DNA of 64,000 nucleotides from contig CAIONQ010000002.1 of assembly GCA_903859705.1 (NCBI GenBank), positions 1-64,000 on the forward strand, written 5' to 3'. Both the position numbers and the translations under genes were made by a program. The first letter of the stretch is position 1; every line of letters starts with the position of its first letter. Positions 33,882 through 43,151 of the stretch are shown piece by piece. Origin of the DNA: an uncultured Chthonomonas sp. Its GTDB lineage: Bacteria; Armatimonadota; Chthonomonadetes; Chthonomonadales; Chthonomonadaceae. The notes beneath the pieces were generated by a model that worked only from the letters and a program-made list of their open reading frames with translations, was not told the origin of the DNA and ran no database searches.

Positions 33882-35306
33882 TCAGTTGGTGCGCTGCGGC
33901 TTAATATGCTGGAAGAAGGTTGCTTTCTGCCTGTCGTACCGAAGTTTGCCGTTGATGTAGGTTTGCTCTACAAAGCTGCGATAATCCAGGGGATCTCCGC
34001 TGAGGATAAGCACATCGCCATCTTTGCCAGGATCCAGGCTACCGAGACGCTTCTCCATACCAATGGCCTTTGCGGCGGTAATGGTGATTGATTCCAGGGC
34101 TGCCTGCGCTCCGGCACCACCACGCATTACGTAGCTGCCTTCCAGCGCAAAGGTAAGCATATCGCGCCCCATTTCACCGCCAATAGAGAACGATGTATCT
34201 GGCGGAAGCACGGCAAAATTCACACCCGCTTTCGCCAGAATTCCTGTGCCCTCTGGATGGCTGCCGGTTGGGGCATTGCGGCGTTCATCTGGCATGGTAC
34301 GATCGCGCGCAGAAACCACAAGCAATGCTTTTTGAGCGGCAACCTCATCGGCTATTACCCAGGCTTCCCCAGCAGGTGAGATAACCATTTGAATGCCGAA
34401 CTCTTTAGCCAGGCGCAAAGCATAACGAATATCTGCTGTGGAGTTTGCGCTAACTCGCAGTAGCTTTTCATGCTTCAGGAGTGGCAGCACCGCATCCGCA
34501 TCCCCCGGTTTTGTGGGGGCCGTGCCCTGCTTTCCAGCCTTTTCAAACTTATCCTGAGCCTGCTGGTAATCAAACGCACGCTTTAGCTGATCGGCAATGT
34601 TGTAACGCGTGGTAAGGGTGCTGGATGTGCCGGCTGCAGCGCCACCACCCCTGCCCCCAAAGCCGCCGAAGCCGCCTCTGGCACTTTCAAGAGAAAGGGT
34701 TATAACGGTAGATTCGGCAGCGGGCATGCCATCCAGATCACCCTCCGTCATCTTCACCACAATGTTATTGGTGCTGAAGTTGCCATCTGCCGCTGCAGCA
34801 GGTGCAAACCTGCCACCGCCACCGCCACCACCGGGCCTGCGGCCACCTGCGCCCGTGCCAGAGAGATAAACCGAGGTAACACCGGATGCGGCCGCAAGCG
34901 AAACCGATAAAGAGTAAGGATCCAGAGAATCTCGCAGGCGATTGCCGGGCTGCACGGCACCACCGAGCTGGGCACCATCCGCAACAAAGCCTGGGGCTAC
35001 CACTTTGCCTTCGGCATGAACGATGGTTGCACCAGCTGGCACGGCAAGATCCGAGCCGCCAACCTTTTCGATTTTTGCGCCACGAATAATGACTACGCCG
35101 TTCTTAATAACACCATGGGTTACGGTCCACACATCGCCACCTACAATACATGTAACCGGTGCTGGCGCTGCCGCTTCCTGTGGCTTTGCAGGCGTTTCGG
35201 CGGCCGTTTCCTGAGCTTTTGCATTGCAGGCAAGCAAGCTCGCAAGCGAAAGGGCAGCAAGAACAGGGCCAGCGGGCCGGATTCGGAGGCTGCTATCAAT
35301 CGCCAT
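33882..35306 (-). CDS. Exported amidohydrolase-like protein lacking metal ligands (array member 8, last)
   Basis: A 474-residue protein with an N-terminal signal (VLAALSLASLLACNAKAQ). It has the amidohydrolase frame: N-terminal beta-sandwich strand motif GVIKNGVVIIRGAKIEKVGG, a TIM-barrel-like middle, and the C-terminal LGSLDPGKDGDVLILSGDPL. The normal PGxVDxHxH site reads APGFVADGAQLGG, so HxH is gone. The later VHA site reads RVSANSTADI, so that His is also absent. Two glycine-rich inserts (near residues 155 and 215) are unlike normal family members. Start: ATG 35306 with AAGGTGG 6 nt upstream, overlapping the previous gene by 11 nt. Probably not a metal hydrolase. Confidence 0.85.
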   Translation of the reverse strand: MAIDSSLRIRPAGPVLAALSLASLLACNAKAQETAAETPAKPQEAAAPAPVTCIVGGDVWTVTHGVIKNGVVIIRGAKIEKVGGSDLAVPAGATIVHAEGKVVAPGFVADGAQLGGAVQPGNRLRDSLDPYSLSVSLAAASGVTSVYLSGTGAGGRRPGGGGGGGRFAPAAAADGNFSTNNIVVKMTEGDLDGMPAAESTVITLSLESARGGFGGFGGRGGGAAAGTSSTLTTRYNIADQLKRAFDYQQAQDKFEKAGKQGTAPTKPGDADAVLPLLKHEKLLRVSANSTADIRYALRLAKEFGIQMVISPAGEAWVIADEVAAQKALLVVSARDRTMPDERRNAPTGSHPEGTGILAKAGVNFAVLPPDTSFSIGGEMGRDMLTFALEGSYVMRGGAGAQAALESITITAAKAIGMEKRLGSLDPGKDGDVLILSGDPLDYRSFVEQTYINGKLRYDRQKATFFQHIKPQRTN

Positions 35307-36678
35307 TGTAAACCACCTTGCCTTCCAGTACAACTTTAAGAACTCGGCTGTCGGGTTCAAAAGGCCCTGAATCCAGCAGAATGAGGTTGGCATCTCTGCC
35401 CACGGCAACGCTGCCAACCCTTCCAGAGATATTCAGCATCTCTGCCGGGGCAAGCGTTATGGCACGCAGCGCCATATCCGCATCCATACCCGCCTTTACT
35501 AACTGGCTCATCTGGAACCGGAGTGTGCGATAGCCTTCTACATCATCTGCAGTTGGCTTACAGGCAACTTTACAGCCGGCATCCAGGAACTTTGCGGCAA
35601 CATTTACCCGGTTTGTGGTGAGTGGCTCCAGCATAAGCGCTGCAGGCAGAACCACATCCTGGCTCTTTGCCCCAAGCAAGCTGGCCACTCTGTCACTATC
35701 GGGTGCCGTTAAAATGTAGATGGGTTTGAGCTTATCGAAGGAGGCAAAGAGCGGAAGTGCGTATGCCACCGAGGCATTATCCGGGCAGGCAACCATGGTA
35801 GGTATTTCGCCGTTAAATGCTTTAAGTACGGGCTGCTGCCGGGCGGCAGTGTTACCGCCAATTGGTCCAGCAGGCCCGCCACCGGGAGCACCACCTCGCC
35901 CCTGGCCGCGGCGCACCTGGCCAGGAGCCAGAGGGGGCCGTGCAGCGCCATCGCCACCAAAAATGTCTCCCATAGGATCCGCGCCGGGATCGACTGGTTG
36001 TGGCCGAGCTCCTTCGAAGGTGCTTCGGATCAGGTCCATGGTCTGGGTATTTGCAGCAAAGTGAACCGAAAGTACTGAGTTGGGGGCGATCGCCATAGAC
36101 TGGGCCGTATCGCCTGCCGGTTTGATTACTGTTCCCTGGCCAGGTATGCCGGTGCCTCCCGGCACAAGTGCCAGGGTGGTAACACCCTCGCGCGCTAGCC
36201 TGCTCCAGTTATCATCAAACGGGTAAAGCTCATCAAGCACCTTCAGGTGTGGGTTGGCCGAGGCGCGGGCCCCACCAAAACCTGCACCACCCGGCCCACC
36301 ACCCGGCCCACCGCCCGGGCCCGGTGTGGGTGTGGCCCCTGCGGCCGAAAGCCCAATTTGAGAGCTGATACCAACGATGCCTGGAATTACCGTATCGGCA
36401 CGCAGAATGGGCACTCCAAATGGCACCTTAACGTCTGCACCGAGCTTAATGATTTTGCCGCCACGGCAGAGAATAACACCATTTTGGATGATGCCGGAGT
36501 TTACCGTGATGATGTGCTTTGCCGCAATGGCAACGGTATCATCCGCAAATGGGTCCGTGAAAGTCTGCTGGCCCGCACTTGCGGCAGAGGCTGCAAAAGT
36601 AGTTAGTGCAGATAGGCCAAGGGCAGCGGCGGCACGGCGGGAGAAAACACGCGCATTTTTACGGGGCTGGGAAACCAC
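35296..36678 (-). CDS. Exported amidohydrolase-like protein lacking metal ligands (array member 7)
   Basis: A 460-residue protein with a twin-arginine-like export signal (RVFSRRAAAALGLSAL). The family sandwich motif (GIIQNGVILCRGGKIIKLG) and the C-terminal VGSVAVGRDANLILLDSG block are present. The HxH position reads VIPGIVGISSQIGLS and the later His position reads TMVACPDNAS, so no ligands remain. Pro/Gly-rich segments lie near residues 115-135 and 255-285. It starts with GTG sharing one base with the upstream stop (TAGTG) and ends 11 nt inside the next gene. An enzyme role is doubtful. Confidence 0.85.
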   Translation of the reverse strand: MVSQPRKNARVFSRRAAAALGLSALTTFAASAASAGQQTFTDPFADDTVAIAAKHIITVNSGIIQNGVILCRGGKIIKLGADVKVPFGVPILRADTVIPGIVGISSQIGLSAAGATPTPGPGGGPGGGPGGAGFGGARASANPHLKVLDELYPFDDNWSRLAREGVTTLALVPGGTGIPGQGTVIKPAGDTAQSMAIAPNSVLSVHFAANTQTMDLIRSTFEGARPQPVDPGADPMGDIFGGDGAARPPLAPGQVRRGQGRGGAPGGGPAGPIGGNTAARQQPVLKAFNGEIPTMVACPDNASVAYALPLFASFDKLKPIYILTAPDSDRVASLLGAKSQDVVLPAALMLEPLTTNRVNVAAKFLDAGCKVACKPTADDVEGYRTLRFQMSQLVKAGMDADMALRAITLAPAEMLNISGRVGSVAVGRDANLILLDSGPFEPDSRVLKVVLEGKVVYNGD

Positions 36679-38180
36679 TATTCTGAGCCCTTCCTGTTTT
36701 CAGCACCTGATTGTTCCTGGTTTTCGGTTTCGCCAGAGACTGGATCGGTTACGATAAAGCCACGGCGCACAGAGCCAGATTCCACTTTGCCATCTTCCTC
36801 TTCGCCATCCTCATCGGTAACGGCATCGTGCGAGGCAAATGGGCCAGCGCCAACGCCGCGGCGCTTTTGGCCGTGCTGATACACCAACTTGCCATTTATG
36901 TAAACGCGCTGAATGGGGTTGCGAACATCAAACAGCGATCCGTGCTTGAGCACGATATCGGCATCTTTGCCCACTTCCAGGCTGCCTACTCTATCCGCGA
37001 TGCCAATGCTCACTGCAGGATTGTAGGTAACAGCGCGCAGTGCCAGATCCTCATCCATACCCATCCGAACAGAAATAGTGCCCTGCAGAAACAGATCTTC
37101 AGCGGGAATAACGGGGCAGTCTGTATTTAGCGAAAGGGTTTGAACACCGGCATCGGCATATTTCTGCGCGATGCTGTAGAACTTGCGATCGTAGGTTTGG
37201 AACGAAAAATCGTAAAGTCGCGGGCCAACATTCACAGGTATATTGCGCTTTGCGGCCTCTTCGGCAGCTCTAAAGCCACCAAACTCGCCATGTGAGATGA
37301 TGAGGCGCACATCCATTTCATCATGGAACATGCGCATGGTTCCCATTACATCTCGTGCACCCGCAGTGTGCACCAGCACAGGAGTTTTCTTCTCGAGCAC
37401 AGCCCTCAGATTATCCAGGCCAATGATGCGGGGCGAAGGTGGGGCGGTATTGAGCACCACGTTTGGCCTGCCGTTTGCCGCGAGCTTGTTCGCGGGTACA
37501 GGCTCCCCATTCGATGCTACCGCTGCTGTGGCCTCGTAGGCTTTTGCGCGTGAGAACATCTCTCGGAGCATCCACCACATACCCATTCGGCTCAGGCCTA
37601 GATCGCCCGCCTGCCGTTCTGGATTGTATGCCTGTGCAACCTTCATAACTCCGAGCTTACGCAGGTACAGATCTTCTCTTGGGGCGCCGCCAAGCTTCCA
37701 GAGCACGCCAAAGCCAGAGTGGTTGCCGCCGCTGCCTGGGATGGTAAGCAGGGTGGTTACGCCACTGGCAATATCATCTCGAACCAGAGGATCATCCGGA
37801 TCAACGTAATCCCAGACACGAAATTCTGGATTAAGTGTGTGGACGTAATCGTGCAGGCCGGAATCGTTGCCAACATGCGCATGCAGATCAATTTGACCGG
37901 GCATCGCCCATTGATCCCGCGCATCCAGCACATCGGCATCTGCAGGGATAACCACATCCCGCTCGGAGCCAAGGGCAATTATCTTGCCGTTTTGAACCAG
38001 GATAATCCCGTTATCGATGCTGCCTTTAGTAACCGTTAAGATGCGGCCAGCGCGGATTGCCAGCGGGCGCTTCTGAGCATTGGCCGGGGCTGCGTGCAGC
38101 AGGCCGGCAGCCATGATAGCGGCTGCACCGAAGGCAGCACGTATTGTTTTATATTGAGTATCAGTGAACGCTTTTGCCAT
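36678..38180 (-). CDS. Amidohydrolase with intact metal site (array member 6)
   Basis: A 500-residue exported enzyme (signal about residues 12-36, ending APANAQ). It alone in the array has all expected ligands: His100 and His102 in DLHAHVG, His271 in VLVHTAG, His297 in LIISHGEFG and Asp354 in LNTDCPV. This pattern fits the imidazolonepropionase/prolidase-like amidohydrolases (COG1228 type), which hydrolyse cyclic amides or dipeptides. The C-terminus continues 45 residues past the usual VYINGKLVYQ end with an acidic tail (DEDGEEEDGKVESG). It overlaps the upstream gene by 20 nt and the downstream gene by 1 nt. The natural substrate is unknown. Confidence 0.9.
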   Translation of the reverse strand: MAKAFTDTQYKTIRAAFGAAAIMAAGLLHAAPANAQKRPLAIRAGRILTVTKGSIDNGIILVQNGKIIALGSERDVVIPADADVLDARDQWAMPGQIDLHAHVGNDSGLHDYVHTLNPEFRVWDYVDPDDPLVRDDIASGVTTLLTIPGSGGNHSGFGVLWKLGGAPREDLYLRKLGVMKVAQAYNPERQAGDLGLSRMGMWWMLREMFSRAKAYEATAAVASNGEPVPANKLAANGRPNVVLNTAPPSPRIIGLDNLRAVLEKKTPVLVHTAGARDVMGTMRMFHDEMDVRLIISHGEFGGFRAAEEAAKRNIPVNVGPRLYDFSFQTYDRKFYSIAQKYADAGVQTLSLNTDCPVIPAEDLFLQGTISVRMGMDEDLALRAVTYNPAVSIGIADRVGSLEVGKDADIVLKHGSLFDVRNPIQRVYINGKLVYQHGQKRRGVGAGPFASHDAVTDEDGEEEDGKVESGSVRRGFIVTDPVSGETENQEQSGAENRKGSE

Positions 38181-40698
38181 CGTACACCAGCTTTCCATCC
38201 ACAAACACAGCCTCTACATGTGAAGTGAGTTCCAGTGGATCCCCACTGAGAATTACCAGATCAGCATCTTTGCCAGAATCTATGCTGCCAAGCCTGCCTT
38301 CTACATGCAGTGCTTCTGCAGGAGACAGCGTGATCGCCCTCAGTGCATCCTGCGGGTTCAGGCCCTGGCGTGCAGCGCTGGCCGCATTTAATCTCAAGAA
38401 CCGCGTGCCAGAGGCGCTGCCGCTTTGCAGAATAACCTTTACACCTGCATCTGCCAGCACCGCGGCGGTGTTGATGGTGGCACCATGATCTGCACGGAGA
38501 ACACCTGGGCCGGAAGCAACGCTTACACCGCGCTTTCTGAGGTCTTCCGGAATGCGGTAGGCATCCGCAGCACCGAAGAGTGTAACTGGCAGATCGGCAC
38601 CATCTCGGAACGCTTTGAGCGCATTCAAAATCTCATCTGAACGCGAAGCATGAACAAGGGCAGGGATATCGTGTTTAAAGAGGCCCAACAGGGCATCCAT
38701 ATCCTCATCTTGCGCAACCTCTTGCGGTTCCGCAGGCAGTTCCTTTTTGAGCCGCCTGGCCTCATCACGATCAACTTCCCACTGTTTGTGCTCTCGCACG
38801 TAGAGAGTGCGGCGCTGAAGGTAGGACTTTGCTCCCGCCAGCATCTCTTCCAGTGCCCAGGGCTGCGCCATGCGCGGGCTGCCACCCACCGCATTGAATA
38901 CAATAGCGGCGGCATCGCGAACTACGCGAGACTTTGGCCCATCGGTACTATCTGGCGCATCCACGGTTTTCAGCAGGCTGGCGGTGCCGGAGATGGCTCC
39001 GGAGGCAGGTGGCGAAAGGAGAATGCTGGTAACACCGGAAGCCAACGCCTCGGCGAGCGCTGGATCATGCGCCCTTAACGCCATGTAAAGCCTGGTTTTT
39101 CCAGATATTGGTCCTGCAACTGGCGCTCCAGGCACGGCCGGGATCGGCTCAGAATCTGTGTGAAGGCCAAGGTAGCTTCCGCTATCGATGATGCCCGGAA
39201 TGATTGTGGACCCCGGTTTATCGATGAGCTTGGCTCCCGGTGGAACCTCACCATCCGTGCGGATGCCTACAATTTTGCCGCCACGAACGAGCACAACACC
39301 ATTTTCGATAATGCCATGAGATACGGTGTATACGCGCTTAACTCGAATGGCCGTTAGCCCTGCAGCCGAGGCATCACCATGCTCATAGGCAAGTTTGCCA
39401 TTAACAAGCGCCAACTCTACATGAGAGCCCCCTGCCAGGGGTTCTCCACTCAACACCAGGATGTCTGCGTCTTTGCCTTTTTCCAGGGTTCCAACGCGAG
39501 AAGATACCCCGAGCGTTTCCGCAGCCGATCGAGTGATCAGGCCAAGAGCTTCCTGAGGAGTTAGCCCCTGCCCAACCTGAGCTGCTGCCGCGCCGAGCAG
39601 ATCGTTAAGCAGGCTGCCAGATGCAGGCATTAAAGCGGTTTTTACCCCGGCATGCACCAGGCGGGCGATGTTATCGGCACTCTTCTTACCGCTCAGCGAT
39701 TCCCGAGCAAGATCCTCACCGATGGACGCTGCAGGATCAATGGGCGTGGAAGCAACAACGGGAACGTGCCGCGCCGCAATCTCTGCGGCTATTGTTCCAC
39801 CCTCTGCCACACCTTCCAGCACTATCGGAATACGCTGTTCGGCTGCAAAGCGGAGAGATGCACGAATTTCTGAAACGGTATCGGCATGAATTCTAAGTGG
39901 GTATGTGCCCCGCAGAATATCGACAAGGGGAGCCAGCTTGGTTTTTCGTTCTGCTGGATGCCTGTCGGCATCCGGAGCACCAATACCAGCGGAGCGCACC
40001 GCATTGGGGAACAGTATTGCAGCTCGCGCGTCTGCGAACAGCTGGCGAAGCACCGCAAACTGGGATGGCACGGTGGTTATTAGTGGTCGCTGGGCTGGCA
40101 GAAGCGGGTTTTCTGTTGTGGGCGGAATGGCCGGCCGAAACAATGCTGGTGCACTGTGAACGGCATCTCCAATCACAACGCGCAGATCTGCGGAAGCGCG
40201 CACGGTGCGTGCCGATCGAGATCCTGCAATGGCTCCTCCTGGCTTGACAACACCTCCCTGCCCCGCAAGCAGACGATGCGCGGGTGTGGAGAGGTAGAGC
40301 GAGGTTATGCCACTTTGGAGCAGTTTTTTGCCCGAGGCGGTGAAATCATATCCATCGATTGCGCGGGCATCAGGCGAAACAGATTCGGCTGCATCTGCCT
40401 CCAGAGGAGCGGAGTAGGCGGCAACCAGCCCGGGAATGGCAATGCCGCTGCGCGCATCGATTATTCGCGCGCCGGCAGGCACTTTGATTTTTGAGGCTGG
40501 GCCAACCTCAATAACACGCCCATCTCGGATAAGCAGAATGCCATCTTTAATATCAGCACCGGTGCCGGTGATGATACGGCCGGCGTGTACAGCCGTAATC
40601 CCGACCCCGGATGGGGAGGCGGCGGCTGGCTTTGCCGATGGCGGGGGTGCGGCGATTGCGGCCGCACACAGGCCGGTTATCAGCAGATCAGCGAGCAT
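38161..40698 (-). CDS. Double-domain amidohydrolase-like fusion without HxH (array member 5)
   Basis: An 845-residue exported protein made of two complete amidohydrolase-like units. Unit 1 (about 30-440) has IKDGILLIRDGRVIEVGP and ends LEKGKDADILVLSGEPL. Unit 2 (about 450-845) has IENGVVLVRGGKIVGIRTDG and ends IDSGKDADLVILSGDPL. HxH is replaced by AIPGLVAAYSAPLEA in unit 1 and IIPGIIDSGSYLGLH in unit 2. The third-ligand His is kept in both (LRIHADTVSEI; ALVHASRSDEI). AAGGAG lies 7 nt before the ATG inside the previous gene (11-nt overlap). It probably arose by fusion of two neighbouring array genes. Confidence 0.9.
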   Translation of the reverse strand: MLADLLITGLCAAAIAAPPPSAKPAAASPSGVGITAVHAGRIITGTGADIKDGILLIRDGRVIEVGPASKIKVPAGARIIDARSGIAIPGLVAAYSAPLEADAAESVSPDARAIDGYDFTASGKKLLQSGITSLYLSTPAHRLLAGQGGVVKPGGAIAGSRSARTVRASADLRVVIGDAVHSAPALFRPAIPPTTENPLLPAQRPLITTVPSQFAVLRQLFADARAAILFPNAVRSAGIGAPDADRHPAERKTKLAPLVDILRGTYPLRIHADTVSEIRASLRFAAEQRIPIVLEGVAEGGTIAAEIAARHVPVVASTPIDPAASIGEDLARESLSGKKSADNIARLVHAGVKTALMPASGSLLNDLLGAAAAQVGQGLTPQEALGLITRSAAETLGVSSRVGTLEKGKDADILVLSGEPLAGGSHVELALVNGKLAYEHGDASAAGLTAIRVKRVYTVSHGIIENGVVLVRGGKIVGIRTDGEVPPGAKLIDKPGSTIIPGIIDSGSYLGLHTDSEPIPAVPGAPVAGPISGKTRLYMALRAHDPALAEALASGVTSILLSPPASGAISGTASLLKTVDAPDSTDGPKSRVVRDAAAIVFNAVGGSPRMAQPWALEEMLAGAKSYLQRRTLYVREHKQWEVDRDEARRLKKELPAEPQEVAQDEDMDALLGLFKHDIPALVHASRSDEILNALKAFRDGADLPVTLFGAADAYRIPEDLRKRGVSVASGPGVLRADHGATINTAAVLADAGVKVILQSGSASGTRFLRLNAASAARQGLNPQDALRAITLSPAEALHVEGRLGSIDSGKDADLVILSGDPLELTSHVEAVFVDGKLVYDGKSVH

Positions 40699-41968
40699 CC
40701 GCAGGCTCCTTGCCGGTCAGCAGTTTCTGCAGCCTGATATCGTTCTTGCGCTCGTAGGCCAGGTGGCCTTCAATATAAACGCGATCCACCCAGGTGCCGC
40801 TTGCCAGTGGATCCCCGGTTAGCAGCAGAATGTTTGCGTCTTTTCCTGCCTCCAGGCTGCCCGTTCTGGCCTCCAGCCCGATAAGCTCAGCAGGAGTGAG
40901 GGTTATAGAGCGGAGTGCCGTTGCACGGGGCACGCCATAACTAACGGCCTGAGCGGCCTGATAAAACAGGTAGCGCGATGCGAGGGATGTTGGCGCTGCT
41001 TCCAGTGCAAACTTTACGCCTGCCCGGTAGAACTCCAGAGGCAAAATGTGGCGAACCTCTTTATCCTGGTCTTCATCGGTTTCCCAGGTTACCAGTTTTG
41101 GATCCAGCACTACGGACAAACCGGCCTTAGCGATGGCACCTGCCGTGCGGTAACAATCCGGGCCGAGCACCAGAACAACCTTGATCTTTTGGGCCATTAC
41201 AAAGTCGATAGCTCGCAAAACCTCAACATCTGATGGGCAGTACAGGAATGCCTTGAGGCGGCCGTACACCAGATCAAGCATGGCGGCCTGCTTTGGGTCG
41301 ATAGCCTCTTCAGGCTGACCGGCCTTTTTTGCCGTTGCGCGCCGCTCATCCAGCCCTTTGCGGTAGGTAGTGAAGTCCTCAAACGCACGTTTTAGTTCTG
41401 CCAGTTGGGTAATGCGGCTGCGCCCACCAGAGGGTGCGAGCGAGAGCTTCATTGCTCCGGGGCGCTTCACAAGCATGTTTTCAACGGTGGGACCAACGGG
41501 CCGCACGATGATGCCGGTTCCGCCCACCACGGTGTTATTGCCCTGAATAATCTGAAGCGTGGTAATGCCATCTCGCAGGGCATCTTCAAAGGTGATATTC
41601 ACCGGGTCGATGCCATCTGCGGTAGAAACAAATGGAACCACAGAAACGTTTTCGTTGGGTGCATCCATACCGCGTGAGGTATGTGCCTCCACGGTGCCCG
41701 GCATCGCCACATCGGCCTGAACAACAGTTGCATCGGGCGGAATCGGAACCGAAGCAGCCGGACCAACGGCGACAATTTTTCCGCCACGGATCAGGATGAC
41801 ACCGTTTGAAATCTCGGCACCAGAGATAGGTATGAGCTTTGCAGCCCGGATAGCAGTAACGGCATCCTGGGCCTGTGCTGCGTAATCTGCCAGAGAGAGG
41901 CACATTCCCGAAGCAAGAACCGCAAGCCCTATTTTGCGCGCATAGCGTGTTCGCTGGCTATTATTCAC
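40688..41968 (-). CDS. Exported amidohydrolase-like protein, incomplete metal site (array member 4)
   Basis: A 426-residue protein with a signal peptide (GLAVLASGMCLSLADYAAQA). The sandwich motif is ISNGVILIRGGKIVAVGP and the C-terminal block is TGSLEAGKDANILLLTGDPL. The first site reads MPGTVEAHTSRGMD: one His is kept and the second is replaced by Ser-Arg. The later VHA and SD sites are not recognisable (VLVLGPDCYR; FALEAAPTS). Start: GTG 41968 with GGTGG upstream, overlapping the preceding gene by 8 nt. Catalysis of the classical kind looks unlikely. Confidence 0.85.
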   Translation of the reverse strand: MNNSQRTRYARKIGLAVLASGMCLSLADYAAQAQDAVTAIRAAKLIPISGAEISNGVILIRGGKIVAVGPAASVPIPPDATVVQADVAMPGTVEAHTSRGMDAPNENVSVVPFVSTADGIDPVNITFEDALRDGITTLQIIQGNNTVVGGTGIIVRPVGPTVENMLVKRPGAMKLSLAPSGGRSRITQLAELKRAFEDFTTYRKGLDERRATAKKAGQPEEAIDPKQAAMLDLVYGRLKAFLYCPSDVEVLRAIDFVMAQKIKVVLVLGPDCYRTAGAIAKAGLSVVLDPKLVTWETDEDQDKEVRHILPLEFYRAGVKFALEAAPTSLASRYLFYQAAQAVSYGVPRATALRSITLTPAELIGLEARTGSLEAGKDANILLLTGDPLASGTWVDRVYIEGHLAYERKNDIRLQKLLTGKEPADAR

Positions 41969-43151
41969 TGAACACCACCCGTCCGTTTACCAGTACTTTC
42001 TCAATATGTGTTGTGGGATCCAGCGGATCGCCATTCAGGATCAGAATATCGGCATCCTTGCCTGCCTCGAGCGAGCCTACCCTATCGGCCACGCCGGAAA
42101 TTTCGGCAGCGGTGCGGGTAATAGCCTTTAGCGCTGCATCTGGCTTCATGCCGCCATGCACGGCACTAATGGCCGCATGGCGCAGCAGTGTTTCATCGCC
42201 ACCGCCAGTTCCGAAAGCCACACGAATGCCCGCATCTGCCAGCAAGCCTGCCGTGTTTAGCAGAGCGCTTGTGCGTTCTGGTGCGAAGGATTGCGGATCG
42301 TTGAATGGGCCGAGTACAACAGGGATATGGTGTGATGAGAGCACATCCATCACCTGTGTGGCCTCAATTGCATCATCGATCACCAGAGAGCGCACATGAA
42401 ACTCATCTGCGATGGTGACAGCCGCACGAATGTCGTTTGCAGCACGCGCGTGCACTCTCAGTGGGGCAAGGCCATTTACAACCCGCGTAAGGGCGGGGTA
42501 GCGTATGGCCTGGCTGAGGGCATGGCGAAGTTCAAATACAGATGCCATTTTGGAGTTGGGCCGCCGCAGATAGATATTGGTAAGGTTGCTGCCCGCGGAG
42601 CGAAACCCGCCATTGCCACTAAACGCATCTTCCCCAAGGGCAGCGCGCACGGCAACATTCTTGCGAACGGTTGCAGTTTCAATGGATTCTGCATCAGTTT
42701 TCACCACTGAGCACTGTCCGCCAACAATATTGGCCGAGCCCGGGGTTAAACAAAGTGTAGTGATGCCGGATTGAAGGGCGCGCTTAACATCAATGCTGTA
42801 TGGCCGATATTGCTGAACCACCCGGAACTCTGGAGTAACTTCTGCATACTGCTCATTGGCATTGTCTTTAAGGCCAATGCGCGAGTTTGCATCCACAAAG
42901 CCCGGCACGGCCGTCTTGCCACTGAGATCAACAACGCGATAGCCCGAGGGAACAGCAGAGCCCGCAGCCACAGACTTGATGATGCCACCCTCGATGAGGA
43001 TGGTGCCTGACGCAATCTCTGCCCCCTGCACCGGGATGATATGAAGCCCGGTGAGGGCGATCTTTTCTGCCTTTTGCTGCCCGGCAGCATGCAGGGCGGG
43101 CAGTAGTGCCAAAGTAGCCGGCACCCATCTGCACAGCTGTTTAAGATGCAT
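41961..43151 (-). CDS. Exported amidohydrolase-like protein lacking HxH (array member 3)
   Basis: A 396-residue protein with a signal peptide (VPATLALLPALHAAGQ). The family motifs are IASGTILIEGGIIKSVAAG and VGSLEAGKDADILILNGDPL. HxH is replaced by AVPGFVDANSRIGLK; the third-ligand His remains in LRVHARAANDI; the SD position reads VAFGTGGGDE. A perfect AGGAGG 8 nt before the ATG lies inside the upstream gene, so translation can be strong despite the 11-nt overlap. Either a pseudoenzyme or a protein using a different site. Confidence 0.85.
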   Translation of the reverse strand: MHLKQLCRWVPATLALLPALHAAGQQKAEKIALTGLHIIPVQGAEIASGTILIEGGIIKSVAAGSAVPSGYRVVDLSGKTAVPGFVDANSRIGLKDNANEQYAEVTPEFRVVQQYRPYSIDVKRALQSGITTLCLTPGSANIVGGQCSVVKTDAESIETATVRKNVAVRAALGEDAFSGNGGFRSAGSNLTNIYLRRPNSKMASVFELRHALSQAIRYPALTRVVNGLAPLRVHARAANDIRAAVTIADEFHVRSLVIDDAIEATQVMDVLSSHHIPVVLGPFNDPQSFAPERTSALLNTAGLLADAGIRVAFGTGGGDETLLRHAAISAVHGGMKPDAALKAITRTAAEISGVADRVGSLEAGKDADILILNGDPLDPTTHIEKVLVNGRVVFSE

